Below are positions 44,292 to 53,900 of a DNA stretch of 64,000 bases, piece after piece (position 1 is the stretch's first letter; each line of letters begins with the position of its first letter). The notes below the pieces were generated by a model. The model was not told the DNA's origin, searched no databases, and worked only from the letters and a program-made list of their open reading frames with translations. This stretch comes from an uncultured Prevotella sp. (GTDB lineage: Bacteria > Bacteroidota > Bacteroidia > Bacteroidales > Bacteroidaceae), in the NCBI GenBank assembly GCA_946998205.1, contig CAMPYJ010000001.1:75246-139245 (forward strand), in the 5' to 3' direction. A program made the position numbers and the translations under genes.

Positions 44292-44485
44292 GGGTGGTTC
44301 TATCAATTAGCTTTGACAGATTGTGAGACTATTTTTTGAGGTCAATTTGTTTGTGAGTGAAGGAGTATAGCGAGCTATACGACTGAACGAACAAGCAAAT
44401 TGAACTAAAAAGAGGCCACAACATGACAAAACGTAAAAACACTGACATCATAAAAACATTACGGTGGTAATTTATAGAACCGCCC
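44292..44485 (+). mobile_element. Palindromic MITE-like element, copy 11 (short form, 194 bp)
   Basis: It runs from GGGTGGTTCTATCAATTA to TAATTTATAGAACCGCCC with the central GTATAGCGAGCTATAC. Flanks are TATA and TTTA, not identical. It is just upstream of the TonB-receptor remnant. Confidence 0.85.
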
Positions 44486-44558
44486 TTTAAGAAGTTTCCA
44501 CCTTATCTTTTGTCGCACTTGGAACTAAAAGTCATCTGTTGCCATCTATCGGTATTTG

Positions 44559-44576
44559 ATTATTATAGAACCGCCC
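44559..44576. repeat. Solo terminal repeat of the palindromic element
   Basis: ATTATTATAGAACCGCCC keeps the last 13 nt of the element end with no body attached, between copy 11 and the receptor remnant. Confidence 0.55.
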
Positions 44577-44789
44577 ATAAATCAAAAGCATACCTACATG
44601 TATGTATGAGAAACGGCATGAAGGAACATATTGATAATTTATTATTTACCACATCATTAGGAAGACAAACAACAGCACATGAGGTTCGCAGCATCGATAC
44701 AAATCAAATTATAGCGACCGACTGATTTGTAAAAATTTCATGATATTTGGGTATTTTGCGTATAAGAAAACTTTCCATACTTTTGCATC

Positions 44790-45367
44790 GGATACAGAAA
44801 GTTATCCTTCGTTCTTTGAATGGTGATAAGATACAATATCGTTACAATGCCGATAACGGTAAGGTTTACGGTGTGAATATTGAAGGTAAACTGGCTTTTG
44901 GACAGTTGGCTCAGCTACAAGCCGGCTTTACCGCACAGAAGAGTTTGTATAATGAAGACATCGAAGTGTTCTCAAGTGAGGATGGTAAAACGGTTATCAA
45001 GGACAATCGTATGCTGCGCACACCTGACACCTATGGCTATTTTATCGGTACCGTAACTCCTGTTCGGCACTTTAACGTTTCTCTATCTGGCAATTATACC
45101 GGTTCATTGTTAGCTCCACACCTGCAGGGTTCTGGCGCTAAGAATCCAAGCATCGTAAAAACCCCTTCGTTCTTTACATTAAGCACAAAATTGGCTTATG
45201 ACTTTGAGTTGAACGACCTTGTAAAGATAGAAGTAAATGGTGGTATACAAAATATGACCAACGCTTACCAGAAAGACCTTGATACAGGTGCTTTACGCGA
45301 CGCCGATTACATCTATGGTCCTAACATGCCACGCACCTTCTACATGGGAATAAAGATTGCATATTAG
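44790..45367 (+). pseudogene. Remnant of a TonB-dependent receptor (C-terminal barrel only)
   Basis: The frame encodes about 190 residues with the end of an outer-membrane TonB-dependent receptor: NGDKIQYRYNADNGKVYGVN, GQLAQLQAGFTAQKSLYN, MLRTPDTYGYFIGTVTPVRH, NVSLSGNYTGSLLAP and the final YIYGPNMPRTFYMGIKIAY, whose terminal aromatic fits barrel insertion. The plug, TonB box, signal peptide and most strands are missing. Recognisable sequence begins near 44817 and the nearest ATG in frame is at 44747, without a signal peptide. The upstream region is full of palindromic-element copies, so rearrangement at these repeats may have cut it (inference). Its original terminator survives at 45468-45506. 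Confidence 0.8.
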
Positions 45368-45467
45368 AAGGATGGTCGACAAGGGGTTAGTTTAGAAGTT
45401 GACAACGATTTTAGTTGACAAGTTGACAAGGAATTAGCTGACAAACAAACTGATTATTAATAATTTG

Positions 45468-45506
45468 ACAGACTTGGTGAAATATTTTCATCAAGTCTGT
45501 TTTTTG
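45468..45506 (+). terminator. Intrinsic terminator of the TonB-receptor remnant
   Basis: ACAGACTTG..TGAAA and TTTCA..CAAGTCTGT form a long stem with a short AT loop and a T6 tail. The stretch before it (45374-45445) has several imperfect GTTGACAA units of unknown meaning. Confidence 0.8.
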
Positions 45507-45592
45507 TAGGAACGCATGATTCTTGGTTTCGTAAAAAACCTCCAAAAAGGGGCTGTAGTACTTGCATCCTTAGGCATATAGCCCTATCGTGA

Positions 45593-45643
45593 CGTAAGAC
45601 TGACATAAAAAAAACTTTACGGTGGTAATTTATAGAACCGTCC
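45593..45643 (+). repeat. Palindromic element, right-end fragment (copy 12)
   Basis: About 50 nt match the right arm of the element, with CTTTACGGTGGTAATTTATAG and ending GAACCGTCC. The left arm and centre are missing. It lies upstream of the galE promoter. Confidence 0.75.
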
Positions 45644-45700
45644 TTTACGTTTCATCTTGACAACGTGACGTTCTCTTTCGTTTTTTATCACAACCGGCCA

Positions 45701-45728
45701 TTGTTTCGGGATTTTTTTCCTAACTTTG
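45701..45728 (+). promoter_or_regulatory. Probable promoter of galE
   Basis: TTG (45701-45703), 17 nt and TAACTTTG (45721-45728) approximate the Bacteroidetes consensus. Translation starts 42 nt downstream, so an upstream in-frame ATG at 45726 inside the -7 box cannot be the start. Confidence 0.6.
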
Positions 45729-45770
45729 CATGAAACAAATTTATTAACCACTCAAAATATAACAGTAGAG

Positions 45771-46808
45771 ATGAAACAGACAATTCTTGTCACCGGCGGA
45801 ACTGGATTTATCGGTTCGCACACGACGGTAGAACTACAACAGGCTGGCTACGACGTTGTTATCGTAGACAATCTTTCCAACTCAAAGATAGAAGTCCTTG
45901 ACGGCATTGAACAAATCACGGGAACACGCCCCCGCTTTGAGAAGACAGACCTGTGCGACGCGAAAGAGACGGAAGCTGTTTTCAAGAAATACGGCAACAT
46001 AGCCGGCATCATACACTTCGCAGCCTCCAAGGCCGTTGGTGAGAGTGTGGAGAAGCCCTTGATGTATTACAGAAACAACATCACCTCGTTAATCAACCTT
46101 CTGGAGCTGATGCCCAAATATCACGTCAAGGGAATCATCTTCTCGAGCAGTTGCACCGTGTATGGTCAGCCCACCAAGGAGAACCTCCCCGTGACGGAGG
46201 AAGCTCCCATCCAAAAGGCATTGTCGCCATACGGCAACACCAAGCAAATTAACGAAGAAATCATACAAGACTACATTCACAGCGGAGCGGACGTCAAGAG
46301 CATCATCCTCAGATACTTCAACCCCATTGGCGCGCATCCATCCGCCCTAATCGGCGAGCTGCCCAACGGCGTGCCAAACAACTTGATTCCATATGTGACG
46401 CAGACGGCCATGGGCATTCGCAAGCAACTGACCATCTTCGGCAACGACTACGACACGCCCGACGGAACGTGCATCCGCGACTATATATATGTAGTAGACT
46501 TGGCCAAGGCTCACGTCGCCGCCATGAGAAGGGTGTTGGAAGAAGACACCGACCGCATGGAAATATTCAACATCGGAACGGGAAAAGGCGAGTCTACGCT
46601 GGAAATCGTTGAGGGATTTGAGAGAGCGACGGGGGTAAAACTCAATTGGAAGTTCGGTCCGCGCCGCGAAGGTGACATTGAGAAAGTATGGGGCAACGTG
46701 GACAAAGCCAACCGCGTGCTGGGCTGGAAGGCAGACACGCCCATTGAAGACGTGCTGGCATCGGCCTGGAAATGGCAGAAGAAATTACGTGAAGACGGGG
46801 TGATGTAA
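45771..46808 (+). CDS. galE: UDP-glucose 4-epimerase
   Basis: This protein of 345 residues interconverts UDP-glucose and UDP-galactose. The NAD-binding Rossmann motif TGGTGFIGSH is at about residues 8-17, and the catalytic Tyr and Lys sit in SPYGNTKQINEE (YxxxK). RYFNPIGAHPSALIGE and CIRDYIYVVDLAKAH are family signatures. The start at 45771 follows AGTAGAG and gives standard length. It is monocistronic, with a terminator at 46853-46894. It supplies precursors for surface sugars. Confidence 0.95.
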   Translation: MKQTILVTGGTGFIGSHTTVELQQAGYDVVIVDNLSNSKIEVLDGIEQITGTRPRFEKTDLCDAKETEAVFKKYGNIAGIIHFAASKAVGESVEKPLMYYRNNITSLINLLELMPKYHVKGIIFSSSCTVYGQPTKENLPVTEEAPIQKALSPYGNTKQINEEIIQDYIHSGADVKSIILRYFNPIGAHPSALIGELPNGVPNNLIPYVTQTAMGIRKQLTIFGNDYDTPDGTCIRDYIYVVDLAKAHVAAMRRVLEEDTDRMEIFNIGTGKGESTLEIVEGFERATGVKLNWKFGPRREGDIEKVWGNVDKANRVLGWKADTPIEDVLASAWKWQKKLREDGVM

Positions 46809-46852
46809 ACCGCCGGAGAAGATACGGGCGACAACATCATCACCCACCCTAT

Positions 46853-46894
46853 CAGCCAGTTGACCCATGCGAGCGCAGGTCGGCTGGCTGTTTT
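46853..46894 (+). terminator. Probable terminator of galE
   Basis: CAGCCAG..GACC and GGTC..CTGGCTG form a hairpin directly followed by TTTT. The remaining sequence to 47051 shows no gene. Confidence 0.6.
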
Positions 46895-47051
46895 CATGTT
46901 CGCCACCATCAGAGGTACAAACCTTGTGCAGTGAAGAAACGCCCGGCCGCGATCTCGTCATGATTGTGGACCCACGAGTAGATGAGAACAGCCTGACAGA
47001 CAATCCATCCGCGCTCCTCCCGGGAACAGGTCGGTGGCGGGATCTCACCCC

Positions 47052-48077
47052 TCATCTCTTCCAGATAATGTAGATAATGACCGGTGCGCCTATCAATGGG
47101 GTTACGGCGTTGAGGGGCAAGATGCCTTGCGAACCGGGCAATACGCAAACAAGTTGGCACAAAAGAGCCGTCGACGCCCCCATGGTCATGGTGACGGGAA
47201 GCAATTGAAGATGGTTGTCGGTGCCCATCACGAGACGCGCCAGGTGAGGAACAGCAAGCCCGATGAACGCCACCGGACCGCAATATGCTGTGGTGACGGC
47301 CGTGAGCCAGCCCGTAATCACCAAGAGCCAACTGCGCACCGCGCGCACGTTTACGCCCAAGTTGCGCGCGTATGTTTCGCCCAGCAACAGCGCATTGAGG
47401 GGTTTGATCAGCAAAACGGAACCCACCAACCCTACCACAATCGCACATGTGAACATGGGCAGTTGCGACAACGACACGCCACCAAAGTTTCCCATGCCCC
47501 ACATGGTAAACGACTTTACGCCTTCTTGGGTGGCGAAAAAGTTGAGAAGGGCAATGGCAGACGAAGCCAAATAACCAATCATCATACCGATGATGAGCAG
47601 CATCACACTGCTTTTCACCCACTGGGCGAACATGAAAATGATGCCTGTCACGGCCATGGCTCCCACAAACGCAGCCAACAAGACAGCCCATGCCCCACCT
47701 ACGCTGAACAAAGCCGTGGACACACTGCCGCCCAGCAACAGCATGACGAGAGCCACGCCTAACGCGGCACCGCTGTTGATACCAAAGATAGAAGGACCTG
47801 CCAAGGGGTTTTGAAACGACGTTTGCAACAGCAAACCCGAGGTGGAGAGCGCGGCCCCGCACAGCAACGCCGTGAGGGCTTGCGGCAAACGCGATTGGAG
47901 AATGATGAACTGCCAACTGGGTTTGCCCACATCTTGCCCGGACAAAATAGCCAACACCTCATGCGCAGGTATCGCAACGCTACCTACCAACAAGTTGAGC
48001 ATCAGCAGAAGACAGATGCTGAACGATAAAGCCGAACACAAGACGATGGCATTGTTCCTTGTCATACCCATGGGCAA
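47052..48077 (-). CDS. FecCD-family ABC transporter permease (iron-siderophore/B12 type)
   Basis: This 341-residue inner-membrane permease has about ten helices. Family hallmarks are LQSRLPQALTALLCGAALSTSGLLLQ near residue 60, NPLAGPSIFGINSGAALG, LGETYARNLGVNV (the coupling loop to the ATPase) and CGPVAFIGLAVPHLARLVMG. FecCD permeases import ferric siderophores, heme or cobalamin. No ATPase, binding protein or receptor is adjacent on this strand within the window, which is unusual. ATGs at 48077 and 48065 are both possible starts. It is divergent from tcdA. Confidence 0.9.
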   Translation of the reverse strand: MPMGMTRNNAIVLCSALSFSICLLLMLNLLVGSVAIPAHEVLAILSGQDVGKPSWQFIILQSRLPQALTALLCGAALSTSGLLLQTSFQNPLAGPSIFGINSGAALGVALVMLLLGGSVSTALFSVGGAWAVLLAAFVGAMAVTGIIFMFAQWVKSSVMLLIIGMMIGYLASSAIALLNFFATQEGVKSFTMWGMGNFGGVSLSQLPMFTCAIVVGLVGSVLLIKPLNALLLGETYARNLGVNVRAVRSWLLVITGWLTAVTTAYCGPVAFIGLAVPHLARLVMGTDNHLQLLPVTMTMGASTALLCQLVCVLPGSQGILPLNAVTPLIGAPVIIYIIWKR

Positions 48078-48105
48078 AGATAGTTAAAAAATGGGATAAA
48101 ATGGC

Positions 48106-48113
48106 TAACTTTG
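48106..48113 (+). promoter_or_regulatory. -7 box of tcdA
   Basis: TAACTTTG is 24 nt before the preferred tcdA start, which excludes an upstream in-frame ATG at 48059. Confidence 0.55.
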
Positions 48114-48136
48114 CACACCGAATAAAGAAACAGGAT

Positions 48137-48895
48137 ATGGAAAATCAGTTTACCCGAACCGAAATGCTCTTCGGCACAGCTGCCCTGGAAAGGCTGAGCC
48201 GCGCGCACGTCATGGTTTTTGGCGTGGGCGGCGTGGGCAGTTATGTCGTGGAAGTGCTGGCGCGCAGCGGAGTTGGCGAAATCAGCGTGGTAGATAACGA
48301 CGAGGTAAGCCTCTCAAACATCAACCGACAGCTGGTGGCTTTGCATTCAACGCTCGGACAAAAGAAGGTGGAGGTGGCGCGAAAGCGCATCTTAGACATC
48401 AACCCCCACTGCAAAGTACATGCGCACGCACTGTTTTATTTGCCTGAGACAGCGCATGAAATTGACCTGTCTGCTTGCGATTATGTGGTAGATTGCATTG
48501 ATACCATGGCCGCCAAACTGGAGATTATCAAGCAGTGTGACGCACTGCACATACCCATGATTGCCTGCATGGGGGCAGCCAACAAGATGGATGCCACGCG
48601 TTTTAAGGTAGCAGACATCAGCAAAACGCAGATGGACCCGCTGGCAAAGGTTATCAGAAAGAAACTTAGAAAGTTGGGAATTGCCCACCTCAAGGTGGTT
48701 TACAGTGACGAACAGCCTCGCAAGCCGTTTCCCATAGCGACATCCGGAGAAACCTCACCTGCCGCAGAACTTGCATCGACAGCGTCAATCGTTACCAACA
48801 AAAAGCGGTCGGTACCGGCCAGCAATGCGTTTGTCCCTGCCGCCGCAGGACTGATTGTCGGAGGTGAAGTGGTGAAAGACTTGTGTGGCTTATAG
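48137..48895 (+). CDS. tcdA: tRNA threonylcarbamoyladenosine dehydratase
   Basis: This protein of 252 residues is an E1-like ATP-dependent enzyme that cyclises t6A37 of tRNAs to ct6A. The N-terminus MENQFTRTEMLFG is characteristic. The nucleotide-binding GVGGVGSYVVEVLARSGVG and VVDNDEVSLSNINRQ follow, with DYVVDCIDTMAAK as the Asp-containing sensor. PAAAGLIVGGEVVKDL is at the C-terminus. The length fits TcdA. The start at 48137 follows AGGAT and is preferred. The gene converges on ispH, sharing a hairpin terminator. Confidence 0.9.
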   Translation: MENQFTRTEMLFGTAALERLSRAHVMVFGVGGVGSYVVEVLARSGVGEISVVDNDEVSLSNINRQLVALHSTLGQKKVEVARKRILDINPHCKVHAHALFYLPETAHEIDLSACDYVVDCIDTMAAKLEIIKQCDALHIPMIACMGAANKMDATRFKVADISKTQMDPLAKVIRKKLRKLGIAHLKVVYSDEQPRKPFPIATSGETSPAAELASTASIVTNKKRSVPASNAFVPAAAGLIVGGEVVKDLCGL

Positions 48896-48925
48896 CTTAG
48901 AGACAGTAATTAGCGGGTGTAAAAG

Positions 48926-48976
48926 GGAGTTAGGGGGAGTTATCGGACAAATGTCCGTTTACTCCCCCTTAACTCC
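48926..48976. terminator. Bidirectional hairpin between tcdA and ispH
   Basis: GGAGTTAGGGGGAGT (48926-48940) and ACTCCCCCTTAACTCC (48961-48976) form a 15-bp stem with one bulge; the loop holds another small hairpin (GGACAAATGTCC). It lies between convergent genes, so it can end both transcripts, including the long minus-strand cluster. Confidence 0.7.
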
Positions 48977-48997
48977 TAATAACTCCAGTTAACTCCG

Positions 48998-49861
48998 TCA
49001 CTGCCTCAGCTTCTGCAAGATAAAATCCCTACACTTCTCCATGAGCCACTTAGGCGTGCTGGTAGCACCGCAAATGCCGACGGTATTGACACCTTGCAAC
49101 CAATCGAAGTCAATTTCGTCGACATCCTCTATATGGTAGCTGTTGGGGTTAACGCTCCTACACTCGTTGAACAAGACACGCCCATTCGAGCTCTTCCGAC
49201 CACTCATGAAGAGTATCAGATCGTGCTTGGAAGCAAAGTTGGCAATGTTGGGCATGCGGTTCGCCACCTGTCTGCAAATGGTATCGAAGCTGCGAAAGAC
49301 GGCATCAGGCGAGATGTGCGACTGTATGTAATCGATGACCCGATGGAACTCGTCGAGACTCTTGGTGGTTTGTGAATACAAATAAATGTCGCGCGAGAAA
49401 TCCAACAGCTTCACGTCGTCCACCTTTTCAATCACAATCGCACGGCACTGGGTCTGTCCTACCAATCCCAGTACTTCCGCATGGCCGTTCTTTCCGAAGA
49501 TTACGATTTGAACATCAGGATGACTTTCGTATTGTTTTTTGATGCGTCGTTGCAAGGTCAACACCACCGGACAGGTTGCGTCAATAATCTCGATGTTGTT
49601 TTTTCGAGCCAACTCGTAGGTTTCGGGTGGCTCTCCATGCGCCCTCAGCAACACCTTCACATCGTGCAGCAGTCGCAAGTCATCATGGTTGATGGTCACC
49701 AGTCCACTTTCATGGAGCCGCTTCACCTCAATACCGTTATGCACGATGTCGCCCAGGCAGTACAACGTTCCGCCCTTGGCCAACTCTTCCTGCGCTTTCT
49801 GTATGGCGGTCGTCACACCGAAACAAAAACCGCTGCCACTATCTATCTCTATTTTTACCAT
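48998..49861 (-). CDS. ispH: 4-hydroxy-3-methylbut-2-enyl diphosphate reductase
   Basis: This 287-residue 4Fe-4S enzyme makes IPP and DMAPP in the last step of the MEP isoprenoid pathway. The three cluster cysteines lie in SGFCFGV (about residue 12), ATCPVV and GICGATSTP. HNGIEVKRL and RAHGEPPETYE carry the substrate histidines. It is the last gene of the minus-strand cluster, 7 nt after the DUF1573 gene. Confidence 0.96.
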   Translation of the reverse strand: MVKIEIDSGSGFCFGVTTAIQKAQEELAKGGTLYCLGDIVHNGIEVKRLHESGLVTINHDDLRLLHDVKVLLRAHGEPPETYELARKNNIEIIDATCPVVLTLQRRIKKQYESHPDVQIVIFGKNGHAEVLGLVGQTQCRAIVIEKVDDVKLLDFSRDIYLYSQTTKSLDEFHRVIDYIQSHISPDAVFRSFDTICRQVANRMPNIANFASKHDLILFMSGRKSSNGRVLFNECRSVNPNSYHIEDVDEIDFDWLQGVNTVGICGATSTPKWLMEKCRDFILQKLRQ

Positions 49862-49868
49862 CAGAAAA

Positions 49869-50930
49869 TCAGTTCACATGAATGTAAATGGTCACCTTAG
49901 GCAATTGCGGGTCGTTGGTTATCATCAAGATACGGGGTTTGCTCTTGGCCTTTTTCAGTTGTTCCGCGACAGCCGTCACTTTGAGCTTGGCGGTCTGTCC
50001 CGGCTTCAGTTTCGACTTGTCAAGCGATATTCGCAAACCTCCGGTGAACATCTGCACGCTCTCTATCTCGAGCCTGCTCATCCCAACGTTTTGAATAAGG
50101 ATTTGTCCTTTCAGCTTTTTCTTGCGCCCAAAGGTTCCCAAATCCAGTTTGGTTGCAGAGAGTCGCATCTTCGGTTGGGGAGCGTGAGCGGCCGACGCCA
50201 GTTCATTGAATTCAGGAAGAAGCACGGCAGAGACGGTCAACTCATTGTCAGGATTCACCTTGTCGCCCGGAACAAATCCCAAATAGATGCCCGTCTGGGT
50301 AAGTCCATAGTCGCGAATCAGCTTTGAGTTCAAGGTGATGGTAGCCACTCCAGTATGTCCCGGTGCGATGCGTGATGGTGACACGTCGGCGGAAAGATAG
50401 TTGGGCAGGTGCATCAAGACGGGCTGCGCCATCTGCGTAGTGTTGTTCCTGACGTGTATCTTAGCCTGCGGACGCTCGCCGCGATTCACGTCATCAAACT
50501 CGATGTTGTTGACATCGGTTTGCAACTGGCCTAAAGTAAAGGGATAAGCCCCTCTGAAATCAACGATTTCATCCACCACCTTGCCCTTCAAGGTTAACAC
50601 CAAAGGAGTGCCGGAGCCATTTCCGAACAGGCGAACCATCTTGTTGAACGTTCCCATTTGCTTAGCGTCATAGGTAACTCTCACGACGGCCGAGCCGTGC
50701 GAAGCGATGGCATGGCGGGGATAATCCACCGCAGTGCAGCCACAACTGGTCAGCACCTTGCTGATGGTGAGCGGCGTGTTGCTGACGTTCCTGATGTCAT
50801 ACGCCACCGTCACGGGAGCCTTGTACAGAACCTGTCCGCAATCTATCACCCCGTTGACGGCCGTCATCTGCTGTGCGGAAGACAGGAGTGGAAGCGCCAT
50901 GAGCGCGAATATCATGAGTTTTCGATTCAT
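49869..50930 (-). CDS. Secreted DUF1573-domain protein
   Basis: This 353-residue protein has a signal peptide (ending LLSSAQ, about residue 19) and an immunoglobulin-like DUF1573/ASPM-type domain: VIDCGQVLYKAPVTVAYDIRN, LTSCGCTAVDYP and GTFNKMVRLFGNGSGTPLVL are the family core. A second, diverged copy (about residues 230-345) ends with ILMITNDPQLPKVTIYIHVN. The cysteine pair CGC may be structural. The function is unknown. It is co-transcribed with the alpha-2-macroglobulin gene 4 nt upstream. Confidence 0.85.
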   Translation of the reverse strand: MNRKLMIFALMALPLLSSAQQMTAVNGVIDCGQVLYKAPVTVAYDIRNVSNTPLTISKVLTSCGCTAVDYPRHAIASHGSAVVRVTYDAKQMGTFNKMVRLFGNGSGTPLVLTLKGKVVDEIVDFRGAYPFTLGQLQTDVNNIEFDDVNRGERPQAKIHVRNNTTQMAQPVLMHLPNYLSADVSPSRIAPGHTGVATITLNSKLIRDYGLTQTGIYLGFVPGDKVNPDNELTVSAVLLPEFNELASAAHAPQPKMRLSATKLDLGTFGRKKKLKGQILIQNVGMSRLEIESVQMFTGGLRISLDKSKLKPGQTAKLKVTAVAEQLKKAKSKPRILMITNDPQLPKVTIYIHVN

Positions 50931-50934
50931 CTTT

Positions 50935-53900
50935 TTACTGTATGTTCAACGTTTTTGCAGCCTCCCTGCCATTATACTCGGGACTGTAAGCACACTGGAC
51001 GGTGCAGATGCCCGTTTGGTAGGTACCGGTTCTGTCAACGTAATAGTCTGATTCCAAGCGGTGTCTTCCTTTGCCGAGCCGGTCGAAATAATAGTTGGTG
51101 GCATTGTCCTTGGGCGTGCGGTAGCATCCTTGGCGATAGCCACTCAACTGCCCTATCGGCTCAAGACACGCCGCGCGCTTGTCCTGCAGCTGCACTAAGT
51201 CGTAGTCGCGGTCGGCCACTATCTCGATTCTCACAGTCACCCTGTCGCCCACCTTTAGGTTCGTTGCTGGCTTACCATTATATAATAAGGTGCGCGTTAC
51301 CTTAATTCCAGACGACTGACTGGCCACTTCGGTGGACTTCTGCATGAACTGTGCGTACACAGCTCCCCATGAAGTGCCAGCCGAGGTCTTGCTCACGGCA
51401 AGCGTTCGCACGCCCTTGCCCGGCTTCGACACCTTGACATATCCCAGACCAGCGGTAGACGTAGGCAGGCAAACAGACTGGTTGTCTATCTTGATAACGG
51501 CATCTTGTGACGACTGAGTAAGCTTTTCGGTGGCTCCATGCAAGAAAGCATACACCGCATTCACGCTGTTAATGGGCGTGTCCCAGGCCTGCGTGCGCTT
51601 GGATTGCAGCAGCCAGCGTTGCATCTCCTCAATGCTGGGGTCGCCGGGGCGCAGGCGTTTTGTGGCCTCGATGGCTGCCACCTGCGAGGGTATTCGATAG
51701 TCGCACCAGGTGTACTGGGCGCGCGGCGTGTCGAAATAGCGTCCCATCTCTTCCTTGTACACACTGTATTCCTGCACGCTTTGCAGGTATTCCTTGGCTT
51801 GTGCGTCACGACCATAAAGCGAAAGTATCACCGCAGTATTGGCCTTACCATAGATCGTGAGGTCCACTGGCTTGCGCGAGAGCAGGTCAAGCAAATAACG
51901 GCTGTCGGCAGTAGGCTGTCCACCTGCCAGTGCCAGCATGTATAGATAATGGCAAGCCAGCTCGGAGGGTGCAAGATTCTTTTCGCCTTTAGCCTGCAGC
52001 TTCCTGAGCCTTTTCACTTCCTCGACGGCTTTCTTAGCCAAATAGCGCAAGGTGCCATCGATTAGACTCTTGGTGTTGGGTTGCTGGCCGATGAGCGTGT
52101 TGAGGCGAACCAGCGTAACACCCACGGCCGTGGTGATGTATCGGCTGCCCGACATGCCCTTCCACCAACTGAAAGAGCCGTCGGGATTCTGGAGCCTCTT
52201 CAGCTTGTCGAGGGCGGAGTTTAACCGGTAGTCCATCGTATTCGGGTCGAAGAAAGAGACCAGTTGCCGCTTCTGCTCGCTCTCACGGTTTGCATCGGCC
52301 ACCCAAGGCGTTTCTTCAAGTACCATTGTCTTGACTGATTGGTTCTTCTCCAGACTACTCATGAGCGATGTCTCGCTACCCTTTTCCTGCTTCCACAGGC
52401 TGATGGTCGACTTCAGTTGCGGTGCCTCGTTCAACAGATAGCGTCCAATGCTGTTGGCATAGTAGGCTGCTGCCAGACTGATGGCATTGTCAGCGTCGGG
52501 CGTTCCCATCGCGGGCAGTGCCTGCACCATGAGCCATGCCGGGTTATTGGTGTATTCAATGGTCAGCCGATTGGCAGCATCATCCACGGGGAAGAGCCGC
52601 TTCAGGTCAATCGTCTTGGTGCCGGGGGCATGCTGCGTGAATGGTACGGTGGTGGTCACCCATTCCTTCTCGGGCAGAATGGGCAGGTAGTGTTGCTCGC
52701 CATCGCTGTATCCCTTACCGCTTACCGTGACCCGCGCGATGAGCAACGACAGCCGCGGATGGGCGGCGAGCAGACGAGTTACGTCAAAATCGAAGGCTAC
52801 CGACACGGTGGTATCGGGCTGCAGACGGCAGGACTGCTGTTTACTGAACACCACACCCTCAGTCTCTGGGTTGAGCAACTCCAGCTGCACGGTGCCTTCC
52901 ACCACTCGCTTAGAGGTGCTGATGACGCGCGCCGACAACGTGGCATGGTCGCCCATACGCACGAAACGCGGCATGTTGGGCTGCACCATGACGGTCTTTT
53001 GCGCCACCACCTCGTCCGCGAGCATGCCGTGACGCATCATCTTGTCGTGCGCAAGACCCATGAACTGCCATGTGGTGACACTCTCCGGCAAGGTGAACCG
53101 CAGGCTCACGTTGCCTTTGTCGTCAGACAGCAAGGCCGGGAAGAAGAAGGCTGTCTCGCTCAAGTTCTCGCGAACGCTCATTCGTGAGGCTGGCCGTGGT
53201 GACCGGGATGGCACTTCCGAAGATTCTGAAGCAGCGTCATCAGCAGATGCTTCCCTTGCATTGTCCCCTCCAGCTGTAGATTTCAGCACCATGGCACCTA
53301 ACTGCTTGGCCGTCGCAGACATAGGCATGGCCTTCATCGCACGGCTTCCACGAATCCTGACACCAGGGTCATAGCCTACGAGGAACACCTCATCCCTCGT
53401 CCCGAAACTTGCAAACACATCACCAAAATGACTGAAATCAAGATTCCGTTCACGAAGAGACGCGATGGGAGCATCACCATAGAGAACAGCTTCGGCAAAG
53501 TCTAACCCTCTCCATTGTGTGAAAGGCAAAGCTGGATGGTAATTGGTATTGAGTCTCCAATCGTGTTTTCTGATTTCATTGAGCGTCTGATCAAACAACA
53601 CAGCCATCAACTGAGCCTGCGCCGGTGAGCCATCCGGCTTGGTGATTTGCAACGACCACTCTTCCTTTTGTCCTGGGGTGAGGCGATTACGGAAAGTCTT
53701 CCATGTGACCATCAACCGCTTGTCGGGCTGCGGTTTTTGTATCATCTGACGATGACTGTATAGCTTACCATTCTTCACCCATGCGTAGTTGACAAGCAAT
53801 CCCTTGTCATATTGGGGCAGATAATTCAGCTTCTTCTTAACCAGTTGGTTGTTGATTTCAAGGGTTCCGCTGTCAATGACACGGTCGCCGGCAATCATCG

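Noticed and set aside
44510..44725. A 71-codon frame before the TonB-receptor remnant
   Set aside because: It runs across a solo end of the palindromic element and has no protein-like features or ribosome-binding site.
45374..45445. GTTGACAA-like tandem units after the TonB-receptor remnant
   Set aside because: Units are irregular in spacing and sequence; too weak to call a defined repeat.
46909..47916. A 335-codon minus-strand frame overlapping the FecCD permease
   Set aside because: It is in a different frame of the same strand as a clear permease and has a low-complexity, His/Arg-rich translation.
47052..48137. Cobalamin or other riboswitch before the FecCD permease
   Set aside because: The gap to tcdA is only about 60 nt and lacks any recognisable riboswitch core.
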